A DNA stretch of 64,000 nt from Mycolicibacterium komanii (GTDB lineage Bacteria > Actinomycetota > Actinomycetes > Mycobacteriales > Mycobacteriaceae): the NCBI RefSeq assembly GCF_001050035.1, contig NZ_CVTA01000022.1, forward strand, positions 124,001 to 188,000, given 5' to 3'. A program made the translations under genes and the position numbers. Below, piece after piece: positions 33,705-43,602 of the stretch (the stretch's first letter is position 1; each line of letters starts with the position of its first letter). Below the pieces are notes generated by a model. The model did no database searches. It worked only from the letters and a program-made list of their open reading frames with translations, and was not told where the DNA came from.

Positions 33705-33796
33705 ATTCTGCTTAGCTTTTCTTCGTTGGTCCCTGTTGGTAGACGTCGCAACCGCCATGGTTACGGCCACTCCACTTCCGATGAAGGAGCTCACCC

Positions 33797-34171
33797 ATGT
33801 TTCTCTCGGCCCGTTCTGCGCGTCGTGCGGTAGCTGGCGCGGTCGGCACTGGCGCGATTGCCGGTGCGATGTTCTTCGGCGCCATGCCGCTCGCGGGCGC
33901 CGAGCCGCCGAACTGCACCGCGGCCGATCTCGCCGGTGTGGCTTCGGGCGTCTCCGCGTCCACCTCGGCCTACCTGTTCACCCACCCGGACGTGAACTGG
34001 TTCTTCACCAGCCTCGAAGGCCTGCCGCGCGACGAGGTCCGGGGCAAGGTGCAGGACTACCTGAACAACAACCCTCAGGTGAAGGCCGACCTCACCGGTA
34101 TTCGCCAGCCACTGGTTGACATCAAGAACCGCTGCGGCGACACCAACGGCGACGGCATCGCCGACAGCTAG
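33797..34171 (+). CDS. Second hemophore-family exported protein
   Basis: A 124-residue secreted protein with a signal peptide (cleavage likely after AGA, leaving EPPNCTAADL). It is a single helical hemophore domain with the two conserved cysteines (PPNCTAAD, KNRCGDTN) and YLFTHPDVNWFFTSLEG and YLNNNPQVKADLTGIRQP. It is a paralogue of the gene at 33035 without the C-terminal tail. GAAGGAG lies nine bases upstream of the ATG. It is 12 bases from the response regulator gene, so the two are probably co-transcribed. Confidence 0.87.
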   Translation: MFLSARSARRAVAGAVGTGAIAGAMFFGAMPLAGAEPPNCTAADLAGVASGVSASTSAYLFTHPDVNWFFTSLEGLPRDEVRGKVQDYLNNNPQVKADLTGIRQPLVDIKNRCGDTNGDGIADS

Positions 34172-34183
34172 GCCTTCGTTCGC

Positions 34184-34903
34184 TTGGCACCTGGGCCGTC
34201 CGCTCAGCAGGAAGGTGCGGGCCGCACCGTGCTGATGGTCGACGACGACCCGGACGTCAGGACTTCGGTCGCGCGCGGATTGCGCCATTCGGGGTTCGAC
34301 GTCCGGGTCGCGGCGACCGGTAAGGAAGCACTGCGGCTGCTCTCCAACGAATCGCACGACGCGTTGGTGCTCGACGTGCAGATGCCCGAACTCGACGGCG
34401 TCGCCGTCGTCACCGCGCTGCGCGCGCTGGGAAACGACATCCCGATCTGCGTGCTGTCCGCACGCGACACCGTCAACGACCGCATCGCCGGGCTGGAAGC
34501 CGGCGCCGACGACTACCTGACGAAACCGTTCGACCTGGGCGAGTTGGTGGCCCGCCTGCACGCGCTGCTGCGCCGGGCCAGCCACTCCGATCACCAGTCC
34601 GACACGATGACGGTCGGGCCGCTGACCATCGACACGGCGCGCCGGTTGGTGTTCGTGGCGGGGGAGCGCGTCGATCTGACCAAGCGCGAGTTCGATCTGC
34701 TGGCCGTGCTCGTCGACGACGCCGGTGTGGTGTTGAGCCGGCAGCGGCTGCTGGAACTCGTGTGGGGTTACGACTTCGACGTCGAGACCAACGTCGCCGA
34801 CGTGTTCATCTCCTATCTTCGGCGCAAACTCGAACGCGATGGGCTGCCGCGGGTGATCCACACGGTGCGCGGTATCGGCTACGTGCTGCGGGAAGAGGCC
34901 TGA
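34184..34903 (+). CDS. OmpR-family response regulator (PrrA-like)
   Basis: A 239-residue two-component response regulator. The receiver domain has the acidic pair in MVDDDPDV, the phosphoacceptor Asp64 in [12 protein letters not shown] and Lys in [10 protein letters not shown]. The winged-helix DNA-binding domain (about 135-239) has [12 protein letters not shown] and [11 protein letters not shown]. It is most like PrrA but in a different location from prrAB of M. tuberculosis, so it is a paralogue. The only in-frame start that keeps the first beta strand is TTG 34184. It follows a hemophore gene by 12 bases. Confidence 0.9.
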   Translation: MAPGPSAQQEGAGRTVLMVDDDPDVRTSVARGLRHSGFDVRVAATGKEALRLLSNESHDALVLDVQMPELDGVAVVTALRALGNDIPICVLSARDTVNDRIAGLEAGADDYLTKPFDLGELVARLHALLRRASHSDHQSDTMTVGPLTIDTARRLVFVAGERVDLTKREFDLLAVLVDDAGVVLSRQRLLELVWGYDFDVETNVADVFISYLRRKLERDGLPRVIHTVRGIGYVLREEA

Positions 34904-34939
34904 GGCGAGCTTGCGAGCCGAACGATCGAGCACGGCCGA

Positions 34940-36286
34940 GTGAAGACGCCGCGGATTCTGCGGTCGGCGTCGCTGCGCACCCGGGTGGCGGTCGCAGCGG
35001 GCGCGGCTGCGGCTGCCGTCGTCGCCGCATTCCTGGTCCTCACGTCGGTGGTGTTGGCGAGCAACGATGCGGCCCAACTCGATCGGCGGCTCGATTCGAT
35101 CATCGACGCCAGCGTGTTCCCCGATCAGGGTCAAGAGATGCGCCGCGGGGTGTTGACGACGGGCCGGTCGCGGTCGACGGGGCAGGTGGTGTTCCAGCGT
35201 GGTCTGCAGTTGCCTGCGCTGCCGCCCGGCACCGCGACCGTCGAGGTCAACGGCGTCGAGTACCGCGTGCGCACGATCCCGCTGAACCAGGACGGCGGGG
35301 TGTTGATGTCGGTCGGCATTCGCGCCGACAGTATCCTGTTGAGTCCCACCAGGATTCCGCTCTACACGGGTGTCGGAGTCCTGACCGTCCTGGTGGCCGC
35401 GGGGTTGGGCTGGCTGCTGGCGGGCCCCGCGGTACGCCCGCTGCGGAGGCTCACCGAGCACACCAAGAAGCTCGGCAGGGACAGCACCGACATGCCCGAG
35501 GTGCACGGTGTCCGCGAGGCCGAGGACCTCTCCGAGGCGATGTCGGGGATGCTCAACCGGTTGGCCGCCGCGCAGCGGGCCACCACGAATTCGCTTCAGG
35601 CTGCGCAGGATTTCGCGGCCAACGCCGCACACGAGCTGCGTACCCCGCTGACCGCGATGCGTGCCGACCTCGACACGCTGCGCATCCACGACCTGCCCGC
35701 CGACGAGCGCGACGAGGTGGTGCAGGACCTTTCGCGGGCCCAGCGCAGGGTCGAGGCCATCATCACCGCGCTCGGTCAGCTGGCGTCGGGCCAACTCGCG
35801 CGCACTGAGGATCGCGAAATCATCGATGTGGCAGAGCTGTTGGACCGAGTGGCGCGTGAGAACGCCCGCGCCGGCGGCGCCGTCGAGATCGAGGTCCAAG
35901 CCGACGACGACCTCGGCACCATCTGGGGCTGGCCGGGAGGCCTGCGACTGGCGGTCGACAACCTGCTGCGCAACGCGATCGCCCACGGCAGGGCGAGCCG
36001 CGTTGTGCTGGCGGCGCACCGGATGAACGGGACGATGACGATCGTCGTCGACGACAACGGTTGCGGGCTACCGGCCGACGAGCACGAGACCGTGCTCGGT
36101 CGATTCTCCCGCGGCAGCACCGCAGCACCCGGCGGTTCGGGTCTGGGGCTTGCCCTGGTGGCCCAGCAGGCCGCGCTCCACGGCGGACACATCGAGCTCT
36201 CCGACGGTCCGCTCGGGGGCCTGCGCGCGACGCTGACGGTGTCAGCGACGAGTCAGGACCAGGATCCCGGCACGCCAGCCGAGTAA
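34940..36286 (+). CDS. Sensor histidine kinase (PrrB-like)
   Basis: A 448-residue membrane sensor kinase. It has two membrane helices (about 18-42 and 140-162) flanking an extracytoplasmic sensor loop of about 100 residues, then a HAMP domain (about 162-215). The phosphoacceptor His231 is in NAAHELRTPLTAM, and the ATPase domain has N-box NLLRNAIAHG, DDNGCGLP and GGSGLGLALV. The start is GTG 34940. It pairs with the response regulator 36 bases upstream. Its signal is unknown; the hemophore neighbours suggest haem, iron or envelope stress (inference). Its 3' end overlaps the convergent DUF3054 gene by 45 bases. Confidence 0.92.
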   Translation: MKTPRILRSASLRTRVAVAAGAAAAAVVAAFLVLTSVVLASNDAAQLDRRLDSIIDASVFPDQGQEMRRGVLTTGRSRSTGQVVFQRGLQLPALPPGTATVEVNGVEYRVRTIPLNQDGGVLMSVGIRADSILLSPTRIPLYTGVGVLTVLVAAGLGWLLAGPAVRPLRRLTEHTKKLGRDSTDMPEVHGVREAEDLSEAMSGMLNRLAAAQRATTNSLQAAQDFAANAAHELRTPLTAMRADLDTLRIHDLPADERDEVVQDLSRAQRRVEAIITALGQLASGQLARTEDREIIDVAELLDRVARENARAGGAVEIEVQADDDLGTIWGWPGGLRLAVDNLLRNAIAHGRASRVVLAAHRMNGTMTIVVDDNGCGLPADEHETVLGRFSRGSTAAPGGSGLGLALVAQQAALHGGHIELSDGPLGGLRATLTVSATSQDQDPGTPAE

Positions 36287-36619
36287 CAGCACCGCGGTCG
36301 CAATCGACGCCACCACAACGAAACTCGGAGCCACGCCGGCGGAGGTCAGCTTGCGCAACAGCATTCCCACCACGATGGCGCTCACCCACACCGCGACCCC
36401 GGTCGGGACCAGCGAGTAGGGCCGTCGCCATCCGAGGGACAGCAGCCAGCCGGCGAGGGCACCCGTCACGAACGGCCATGCGGTCTCGGCGATGCCGGCG
36501 AGGTTCAGGCCCTCGTCGTGGCTGCGCCGTCCGATCGCGGCGAACACGATCAGGCAGACGACGTCGGTGGCGAGGGCCGTCAGCACCAGCCGGGTGTCTT
36601 CGCGGCTATCGATCGGCAT
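36242..36619 (-). CDS. DUF3054-family small membrane protein
   Basis: A 125-residue integral membrane protein with four predicted helices (LVLTALATDVVCLIVFAAIG, FVTGALAGWLLSLGW, GVAVWVSAIVVGMLL, FVVVASIATAVLLLGW). Motifs RRSHDEGLN and WPFVTGALAGWL are typical of DUF3054. Its function is unknown. The ATG overlaps the end of the M23 lipoprotein gene by 14 bases, and its 3' end overlaps the sensor kinase gene tail-to-tail by 45 bases. Confidence 0.83.
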   Translation of the reverse strand: MPIDSREDTRLVLTALATDVVCLIVFAAIGRRSHDEGLNLAGIAETAWPFVTGALAGWLLSLGWRRPYSLVPTGVAVWVSAIVVGMLLRKLTSAGVAPSFVVVASIATAVLLLGWRAGILVLTRR

Positions 36620-37865
36620 ATGTCATCACATCCAATTGCAGTGGCATAACGTTCTTTTCGTCACGAGCGGTGAACCCGGGCTGAAGAACTGCGGGTTCCC
36701 CTTCGAAGAGGGGGCCGTTGACGTCGTCATCGTCGACGATTCGCGCGTCGAGCCGCAAGGCGTCGAACACGAACGGCAATCCGTTGGAGCCCAGCGGGTC
36801 CGGTGAACTCATCACCTGGAAGTGCAGGTGCGGTGCGGTGGTGTTGCCGGTGTTGCCGACGTTCCCGATCACCTGGCCCGCGGTCAGTCGGTCGCCGGGC
36901 TTGACGGCGACGGTGCCGGTCCTGATGTGCGCGTAGAGCGCGTAGTTGCCGTCGCCGAGATCCTGCACGACGTGGTTGCCCGCGTACTGGTTCAGCGGTA
37001 GTCCGTTCGGGTTGCGTCCGGGCACCTGTTCGGGAAGTCCGTCGAGCACCGAGACCACGGGACCGTCGCCGGCGGCGTGGATGTCGGCGCCGAAGTACGC
37101 GAAGCTCTCCAACTTGGACGCGTTGCCGGTGACCAGTCGTCCGTCGGGATCGAGTTGGACGTAGTCGATCGCGAACCGTTCCGCGGCCCACAACCGGCCG
37201 TTGACGGGGTTGAGCGCGGTGCGGTGGTCGCTGGTGCCGCAGCACCCGCCGGCGTCGACCCAGCCCGGTCCCGCCAACGGGGGCCGAAGCACGATCGGCT
37301 CGCGGGGCTGCACGTCGACCGGCGCGATGTCGACTGTCTGTTCGGCGGGAAAGAGCGGGTCCAACGGGTCGGGGTTTCCCAACGCGACGGCGTGGGTGAG
37401 CCGGGTCGGCATCTGCGCGTCGTCGTCCAGCGTGACGTCGAACAACACGACCGCAGTCTGCGCGGGCCCGATTGTCGTTGTGGGGCTTTGAGTTCCGAGT
37501 ATCCGGGTCCACTGCCCCAACTGGTCGTCGGCGAGGTCGAGCAGTGCGACGTCGCGATCCAGCACGGTGATCGAGTTCAGGCTCAGCTGGTTCGGCAGCG
37601 TGTTCGTCAGGGTGATCTCGTACACCAGATGCTTCTTGCCGTCCGTGGCGCGCACCGGCACGGGCTGGCTGATCGCGTCACCGACGATCGGGGTGGCCAC
37701 CGACGGGGCGGGACCGCGCCGCGGTCCTTGAGGCGGCGGGGAGGCCGGCGTCGTCGTCTCCGGCGACGACTCGGTCGGCGATGTCAGTTCGGCCGGCTGC
37801 ATGGCCGGCGAACAGGCGGCGATCAGTGCCGCGCCGCCGAGTACGGCTACCGCTGGTCGGCGCAT
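36606..37865 (-). CDS. M23 (LytM-like) peptidase-domain lipoprotein
   Basis: A 419-residue exported lipoprotein (lipobox LIAA-C, Cys18) with a Pro/Thr/Ser-rich linker to about residue 60. A beta-rich domain follows (about 60-200), then a peptidase M23 fold (about 235-380). Zinc-site elements include [27 protein letters not shown] and APHLHFQVM. The first zinc ligand motif HxxxD looks degenerate, so catalysis is uncertain and it could be a LytM-type activator. ATG 37865 overlaps the upstream flippase-like gene by 19 bases. It is not in the M. tuberculosis block as I recall it. Confidence 0.85.
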   Translation of the reverse strand: MRRPAVAVLGGAALIAACSPAMQPAELTSPTESSPETTTPASPPPQGPRRGPAPSVATPIVGDAISQPVPVRATDGKKHLVYEITLTNTLPNQLSLNSITVLDRDVALLDLADDQLGQWTRILGTQSPTTTIGPAQTAVVLFDVTLDDDAQMPTRLTHAVALGNPDPLDPLFPAEQTVDIAPVDVQPREPIVLRPPLAGPGWVDAGGCCGTSDHRTALNPVNGRLWAAERFAIDYVQLDPDGRLVTGNASKLESFAYFGADIHAAGDGPVVSVLDGLPEQVPGRNPNGLPLNQYAGNHVVQDLGDGNYALYAHIRTGTVAVKPGDRLTAGQVIGNVGNTGNTTAPHLHFQVMSSPDPLGSNGLPFVFDALRLDARIVDDDDVNGPLFEGEPAVLQPGFTARDEKNVMPLQLDVMTYADR

Positions 37866-38911
37866 GCGTCGGGGTCGACGTCGGTCTCGGTGCGGAACAT
37901 GAAGAAGAACACCACCCATCCGATCGCCGCGACGAAGATCCAGCTGACGAGCCGGTAGATCAGCATCGCGGAGATCGCCGAGGCCAACGTCATCCCGCTC
38001 GACACCAGGCCCGGGACCAGCACCGCCTCCACGACGAGCAACCCGCCGGGCATCAGCGGGATCGACCCGACCGCGCGGGCGGCGACGTAGGCGACGATCA
38101 CCCCGAGCAGCGACGGTTTGCCGCCGGCGGCGAAGCAGGCGAACAGCAGCGTGCCGACGCCGGTGACCAACGTGAACATCGACCAGGTGAACGCGATGGA
38201 GAGCTGGCGCCTGCTCAGCTTGACCGACTCGAGCTGCGCCAGCGTCTCGCGCCATTTGGTCAGGCCGTTGGTGGCGGGCTTCGCGCGCACGTAGTTGACC
38301 CACGACAGCACCCGCACACCGATGCCGTCGAGCAGATCCGGTCGCGAGGCCACCGCCTGCGCCAGCACGATCAGCATCACGAAACCGGCCAGCGTGAAAA
38401 TCAGCGAGAACGGGTTGTGCTTGGCGCCCAGGAAGAACGCGCTGCCGAGCCCCAACACTGCCAGGCTGATCACCTGCAGCGCCCCCGACATCACCAGCTG
38501 CCACGAGGCGATGACCGGCGTCGCGCCCCAGAGGCGCTGCTGGCGGTAGATGAACGTCGCCGAGAGCACAGGTCCACCGGGAAGCGTCGTGCTCAGGGAG
38601 TTACCCGCATAGAACGCGGCTTGCGAACGCCATTGCCGCACCGGCACTTCCGCCGACCGCAGCAGCTTGCGCTGGATGTCGCCGAAGAAGTGCATGGAGG
38701 CCAGCGCCGTGCCCACGGCCGCGAGCACCCACCACCAGTCCGCGGTGTAGAGGCTGTGCCACGCCTTGGCGAGCTGATCCCACACCAGTCCGAGTTCGAC
38801 GCTCAGCACGATGGCCAGGACGGCGAGGACGGCCCACCGCAGCCACCAGTACTTGCTGCGGGTGGAGCGCCCCTGGCTGTGGGCCGCACTCGCAGGCGCG
38901 TCGTGTGCCAC
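37847..38911 (-). CDS. Flippase-like membrane protein (UPF0104/YbhN; Rv0204c position)
   Basis: A 354-residue integral membrane protein with about eight helices of the lysylphosphatidylglycerol-synthase transmembrane/UPF0104 family. Typical segments are [21 protein letters not shown] and [20 protein letters not shown]. Members are thought to move lipids across the membrane; the substrate is unknown. GTG 38911 is chosen over the longer frame because a TACCCT -10 element lies six bases upstream (leaderless). It is divergent from the AI-2E family gene with only 75 bases between starts. Confidence 0.85.
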   Translation of the reverse strand: MAHDAPASAAHSQGRSTRSKYWWLRWAVLAVLAIVLSVELGLVWDQLAKAWHSLYTADWWWVLAAVGTALASMHFFGDIQRKLLRSAEVPVRQWRSQAAFYAGNSLSTTLPGGPVLSATFIYRQQRLWGATPVIASWQLVMSGALQVISLAVLGLGSAFFLGAKHNPFSLIFTLAGFVMLIVLAQAVASRPDLLDGIGVRVLSWVNYVRAKPATNGLTKWRETLAQLESVKLSRRQLSIAFTWSMFTLVTGVGTLLFACFAAGGKPSLLGVIVAYVAARAVGSIPLMPGGLLVVEAVLVPGLVSSGMTLASAISAMLIYRLVSWIFVAAIGWVVFFFMFRTETDVDPDACADQR

Positions 38912-38917
38912 GGGGTA

Positions 38918-38923
38918 AGGGTA
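38918..38923 (-). promoter_or_regulatory. -10 element TACCCT, leaderless promoter
   Basis: It lies six bases before GTG 38911 on the minus strand and decides the start of the UPF0104 gene. Confidence 0.45.
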
Positions 38924-38974
38924 GTGCCTGGTGACGCCGTTTCCAGAGATCCGTCGCAGCAAGTGGCAGGCCGT

Positions 38975-38980
38975 TACGCT
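38975..38980 (+). promoter_or_regulatory. -10 element TACGCT, leaderless promoter
   Basis: It lies six bases before ATG 38987 on the plus strand. Together with the element at 38918-38923 it makes a back-to-back pair of leaderless promoters. Confidence 0.45.
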
Positions 38981-38986
38981 ATCGGG

Positions 38987-40120
38987 ATGCCTGGGGGCCC
39001 TTCTCTCGATGACGCGTCCGTCTCACCTCTCGTTCGAAAGGGTGCCGCCTGGTCGTGGCGCCTGCTGGTCATCCTCGGTGCCGTCGTCGCCCTGCTGTGG
39101 GTGTTCAAACGGCTGGAGATCATCGTCGTGCCGGTCGCGCTGGCGACGATCCTGGCGGCCCTTTTGATGCCCGCGGTCGACTTCCTCGACCGCCGCGGGG
39201 CACCCCGGGCCGGGGCGGTGGCGCTGATGCTGCTCAGCGGATTCGCCGTGGTCGGTGGGATCCTGTCGTTCGTCGTCACGCAGTTCATCGAGGGCGCCCC
39301 GGAGCTCACTCAGCAGGTGAGCCGCAGCATCGACGGCATTCGTAACTGGTTGATCGACGGCCCGCTGCACTTGAGTCGGGAGCAGATCGACAACGCGGGC
39401 AACGCCGCGATCGAGGCCCTGCAGAACAACCAGGAGAAGGTGACCACCGGCGCGTTGTCGACCGCCGGAACGGTGACCGAGATCGTGACCGGCGCCGTGC
39501 TGGTGTTGTTCACGCTGATCTTCCTGCTGCAGGGCGGCCGCAACATCTTCGCGTTCGTCACCCAGATCTTTCCCGCCCATGTGCGCGACCGGGTGCGCGA
39601 CGCGGGCCGGGCCGGTTTCCACTCGTTGATCGGATATGTGCGCGCGACCTTCCTGGTCGCGCTCGTGGACGCCGTCGGCATCGGGACCGGCCTGGCGATC
39701 ATGGGTGTGCCGCTCGCATTGCCGCTGGCGTCGCTGGTGTTCCTCGGCGCGTTCATCCCGCTGGTCGGTGCCGTCGTGGCGGGCGCACTCGCTGTGGTCG
39801 TCGCGTTGATCGCCAAGGGTTTCATCTACGCGCTGATCACCCTCGGCCTGGTGATCGCCGTACAGCAGCTCGAAGGCCACGTGTTGCAGCCGTTGGTGAT
39901 GGGCCGCGCGGTGTCGATCCATCCGCTCGCGATCGTGTTGGTGATCGCGGGCGGCGGCGTGCTCGCGGGCATCGTGGGCGCGCTGCTGGCGGTGCCGGTG
40001 CTGGCGTTCCTCAACAGCGCGGTGCGGGTGCTGACGGCGCGCGATCCGGAGGCCGAGCAGGAAGCACTCGAATACGACGACGGACCGTTGGTCAAGGCCG
40101 AAACCGACGACGTGGACTGA
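38987..40120 (+). CDS. AI-2E family transporter (UPF0118; Rv0205 position)
   Basis: A 377-residue polytopic membrane protein of the AI-2E/UPF0118 family with about eight helices. Hallmarks are [25 protein letters not shown] near the start, [36 protein letters not shown] in the second half, and the [23 protein letters not shown] motif. Transport substrates vary in this family and cannot be inferred here. The long upstream open frame is antisense to the neighbouring genes and rejected. It converges on mmpL3 with 21 bases between stops. Confidence 0.88.
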   Translation: MPGGPSLDDASVSPLVRKGAAWSWRLLVILGAVVALLWVFKRLEIIVVPVALATILAALLMPAVDFLDRRGAPRAGAVALMLLSGFAVVGGILSFVVTQFIEGAPELTQQVSRSIDGIRNWLIDGPLHLSREQIDNAGNAAIEALQNNQEKVTTGALSTAGTVTEIVTGAVLVLFTLIFLLQGGRNIFAFVTQIFPAHVRDRVRDAGRAGFHSLIGYVRATFLVALVDAVGIGTGLAIMGVPLALPLASLVFLGAFIPLVGAVVAGALAVVVALIAKGFIYALITLGLVIAVQQLEGHVLQPLVMGRAVSIHPLAIVLVIAGGGVLAGIVGALLAVPVLAFLNSAVRVLTARDPEAEQEALEYDDGPLVKAETDDVD

Positions 40121-40141
40121 TCTTTCGCAGCCCGGCCCGTT

Positions 40142-43100
40142 CTACAGTCGGCCTTCGCGCCGCAGCAGGTCCTGAGCGCTGACACCCCCGCGGGACTGAC
40201 GCTCGGCGTCCTCGGGTGCGTTGAGCTTCTCGGTCGCGGCCTCGGCGTCGTCGCCCCGCTTACTGGCTTGCCTGCCCGGGGTGGGGATGGCGGTCGTCTT
40301 GTCAGGATCCTGCGTCGCATCCGGATCCTGCGGCGGACCTTGCGGCTGTGACCGTGGCGTCGGGATCGCCGTCGTCGGTTCGTTTCCGGGCGTCGGAGGC
40401 GCGACGCGCGGGCGCTGGCCCCGGCCTTCCGGCGGGGTTCCCACCGGCATGGCGCGGGTGGGTTCGGCCGACGGCCGTTGCGGCGCGGGCGCGGGCGGCG
40501 CGGGCGACGCGGGCGGTGTGCCGGTGCCCCGCAGTTCACCGAGCCACGACTCGATCTCGCGTTCCTCGCGTTGCGGGCGTCCCGCGCCGGGTCGCGGAGC
40601 CGCCGGGGCCGGCGGTGTGGGCGGCGGTGTCGGCCGGGCGGCCTGGCGCGCGGAAGCGGCGGCGTTGCTCACCGCGTTGCGCACGGCGTTCTTCGCCATC
40701 GACAACCGTGTGGTCTGCGGCTCGTCGGACGACGCCTCCTGGGGCGGCGTCGTGGTGCTGGGAATGCGCGTCGTGCCGGTTGTCGACGGAACCCGCTGCG
40801 GCACCGCTCGAGTGGCGCCGGAACGCGACGGGCCCGCGACCGCGGGGTGCGTCGGATCGTGCGGCGGACGGGGCCGAGGCGGAACCGGCGCGCCGGCACC
40901 GACGAGCGCCTCGGGATCCTCGGGGGTCTCCCGCACCGCCGGACGCCTGCGCTCGTCGGGCAGCTCGGTCTCGCCGAGCCCCAACCGCTCCTGGAGCCGT
41001 TTCATCCACCGCGGCGCCCACCAGCAGTCGTCCCCGAGAAGCTTCATCACCGCGGGCACGAGGAACATCCGGACGATGGTGGCGTCGAGCAGCAGCGCGA
41101 TCAGCAGACCGAACGCGAGGTACTTCATCATCACCAGGTCGGAGAACACGAACGCCCCGGCGACGACGGCGAGCAGCAACGCGGCACCGGTGATCAACCG
41201 GCCGGTCGTCGCGGTGCCGACGCGGATGGCCTCGGCGGTGGACAACCCGCGCTCGCGGGCCTCGACCATGCGGGAGACCAGGAACACCTCGTAGTCGGTC
41301 GACAGGCCCCAGATGACCGCGATGATCAGACCGATCATCGGCGCCATCAGCGGCTGCGGCGTGTAGTTCATCACCCCGGAGCCGTGGCCCTCGACGAACA
41401 TCCACGTCAGCACGCCCATCGTCGAACCCAATGTGAGCGCGCTCATCACGGCGGCCTTGATCGGCAACACCACCGATCCGAACGCCAGGAACATCAGGAT
41501 CGTCGTGGTGACGATGAGGATGGTCACCATCAAGGGCAGCTTGTCGAACAGGCTGTGAATGCTGTCCTGTTCCAACGCCGGTGTCCCGCCGACGGAGATC
41601 GACAGACCGCGCGGCGGCACGATCGAGCGGAGTTCCTCGACCTTCTTGGCCGCGTCGTTGCGGTTGACGAGGCCGTTCTGGATGACTTGGACCGAGGGAT
41701 CCTTCGAGCCGCCGTCCTGGTACGGGCGCGGCTGCCACATCTTGGTCGGGTCGTCCTCGGGCTGGATGAACCCGGGGATGTTCATGGCCTTGTTGCGGAT
41801 CTCCGCGACCTGCTGCTCGGTGACCGGGTCGCCGTTGTTGTTCTCGATCACCAACGTCAGCGGTTCGGTGCGGAAACCGGGGAACGACTTGTCGAACGCC
41901 TCCTGCGCCTGACGCACGGAATTGTCCGGCGGCAGGTACTTCTCGCTGATGCCGCCGAGCGACAACTGCCCCAGCGGGATGATCAACAGGATCATCACGA
42001 TGACGATCGGTACGGCGAACGCGATCGGCCGCTTCATCACGCGGTTGACGAGCTTTCCCCAGAAGCCCTTTTCGACCTCGGCGCGCGTCTTGGTCTTCTG
42101 CGTCTTCTCCGCCAACCAGTTCAGCCACCACACCGTCGGCTTACGGACCAGCGGGCTCATGCTCGCGGCCGAGAGCACCGTGATGGTGCCGGCCACGAAG
42201 ATCGCGATGGCCAGCAGCAGATAGAAGATCCCTGTGCCGAGAGTGTCCTTCGCCGCGAACAGGCCGTAGAAGATCCAGGCGAACGAGCCGATGTAGCCGA
42301 GCACCAGGCCCAGCAGGGCGTAATTGGCGCCCTTGTCATAGCTGCGTTTGATCTGTGCCCTGGCGATGTGGCCGACGGGAATCGCGGCGAACGGTATGAG
42401 CACACCCAGCGGGATCGACGCGATCGCCAGCGGGTTCGTGCGGTCGGTGGTCTCCGCCGGCGACGGGGTCGGGTAGGGGTTGGTGAACCGCAGCAAGGTG
42501 CGCACGCCGAGCGCGTCGACGCGGGCGCCGAGGATGCCCAGGGCCGCGGCCAGCACCGTCACCGACAGGATTGCGGCCAACATGACCGAGGCGATGATCG
42601 CGTAGGTGATCGACTTCAGGAAGCCCTGCGGGAACAACAGCAGCGGCACCGAGGACGCCACCAGGATCACCGCGGAGAACATGATCGTGCGGCCCGAGGT
42701 CATCACGGTCCGCCGGACCGCGGCCTCGGTGTCGTAGCCCTCGGCGATCTCCTCGCGGAACCGGCTGACCATGAACAGCCCATAGTCGACCGCGATGCCG
42801 AGGCCCATCAGCGTCACCACCGGCTGGGCGAAGAAGTGCACCGGCATGAACTCGGCGAACAGGCGCATGATGCCCAGCGCGCCGGCGATCGTCAGGCCGC
42901 CGATCACGCCGGGCAGGGCCGCGGCGACGACACCGCCGAACACGAAGAACAGCACCACACAGACCAACGGGATGGCCGCGACCTCGGCGCGGCGCTGGTC
43001 CTCGCCGATGCTGCCGGTCAGCTCGCTGGCCAGCGGGTTGAGACCGGCCAATTCGATGCGGCCGCCGTTGAGTTGCTGCAGGTCCGGTTCGACGACCTGA

Positions 43101-43552
43101 TAGTTCTTGAGGATCTCGTCGTCGGTGTCGCCCTTGAGCGGAATGCTGACGAAGGTTCTCGACAGGTCGCTGGTCTTCATCTGCTGGACCGTCGCGCTCG
43201 CGGCGTCGGGCGCCCGCAGCCAGCCGACCCAGCTCACCACCTGGTCGGGATGGTCCTTGACGAAATCGTCGAGCTCACCGACCACATCGCGCTGCCACTT
43301 CGGGTTGTCGACCTTCTCTCCGTCGGGCGGAGTGAGGATCGCCACCACATGGCTGGTCCGGTCGCGGCCGAAGGCTTCGTCGGCGACCACCGATGCGTGC
43401 ACCGACTGGCTGCCTTCGTCGTAGAAGCCGCTCTGGGTGACGTGGCTTCCGAGGCTGATCCCGTAGATGCCGCCACCGAGGCAGAGCGCGACCATGACGC
43501 CGATGACGATGTATCGATACCGGTACACCGTTCGACCCCACCAGGCGAACAC
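40142..43552 (-). CDS. mmpL3: Trehalose monomycolate transporter MmpL3
   Basis: A 1136-residue essential RND-family flippase that moves trehalose monomycolate across the inner membrane for outer-membrane assembly. It is the target of SQ109-type inhibitors. There are twelve helices and two periplasmic porter domains. Proton-relay Asp-Tyr pairs are in LGIAVDYGLFMVSRF and GLSTDYEVFLVSRM. The N-terminus FAWWGRTVYRYRYIVIG is typical. The cytoplasmic tail (about 770-1136) is Pro/Arg/Thr-rich and longer than in M. tuberculosis (944 residues in total). It contains the conserved REIESWLGELRG. It is the last gene of the trmB-NYN-mmpL3 run. Confidence 0.97.
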   Translation of the reverse strand: MFAWWGRTVYRYRYIVIGVMVALCLGGGIYGISLGSHVTQSGFYDEGSQSVHASVVADEAFGRDRTSHVVAILTPPDGEKVDNPKWQRDVVGELDDFVKDHPDQVVSWVGWLRAPDAASATVQQMKTSDLSRTFVSIPLKGDTDDEILKNYQVVEPDLQQLNGGRIELAGLNPLASELTGSIGEDQRRAEVAAIPLVCVVLFFVFGGVVAAALPGVIGGLTIAGALGIMRLFAEFMPVHFFAQPVVTLMGLGIAVDYGLFMVSRFREEIAEGYDTEAAVRRTVMTSGRTIMFSAVILVASSVPLLLFPQGFLKSITYAIIASVMLAAILSVTVLAAALGILGARVDALGVRTLLRFTNPYPTPSPAETTDRTNPLAIASIPLGVLIPFAAIPVGHIARAQIKRSYDKGANYALLGLVLGYIGSFAWIFYGLFAAKDTLGTGIFYLLLAIAIFVAGTITVLSAASMSPLVRKPTVWWLNWLAEKTQKTKTRAEVEKGFWGKLVNRVMKRPIAFAVPIVIVMILLIIPLGQLSLGGISEKYLPPDNSVRQAQEAFDKSFPGFRTEPLTLVIENNNGDPVTEQQVAEIRNKAMNIPGFIQPEDDPTKMWQPRPYQDGGSKDPSVQVIQNGLVNRNDAAKKVEELRSIVPPRGLSISVGGTPALEQDSIHSLFDKLPLMVTILIVTTTILMFLAFGSVVLPIKAAVMSALTLGSTMGVLTWMFVEGHGSGVMNYTPQPLMAPMIGLIIAVIWGLSTDYEVFLVSRMVEARERGLSTAEAIRVGTATTGRLITGAALLLAVVAGAFVFSDLVMMKYLAFGLLIALLLDATIVRMFLVPAVMKLLGDDCWWAPRWMKRLQERLGLGETELPDERRRPAVRETPEDPEALVGAGAPVPPRPRPPHDPTHPAVAGPSRSGATRAVPQRVPSTTGTTRIPSTTTPPQEASSDEPQTTRLSMAKNAVRNAVSNAAASARQAARPTPPPTPPAPAAPRPGAGRPQREEREIESWLGELRGTGTPPASPAPPAPAPQRPSAEPTRAMPVGTPPEGRGQRPRVAPPTPGNEPTTAIPTPRSQPQGPPQDPDATQDPDKTTAIPTPGRQASKRGDDAEAATEKLNAPEDAERQSRGGVSAQDLLRREGRL

Positions 43553-43602
43553 GTAAGCTCCTTACTCGATTCTCTCGAAGTCGATGGCGACCTCTGAGCG
43601 GT

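Noticed and set aside
33791..36019. 742-codon open frame on the minus strand opposite the two-component genes
   Set aside because: The product is low-complexity Arg/Gln/Val-rich sequence without motifs; the plus strand carries clear hemophore, regulator and kinase genes.
40478..43597. 1039-codon open frame on the plus strand opposite mmpL3
   Set aside because: Its product is Arg/His/Gln/Asp-rich low complexity, typical of the antisense frame of a high-GC gene, while the minus strand encodes a complete, recognisable MmpL3.
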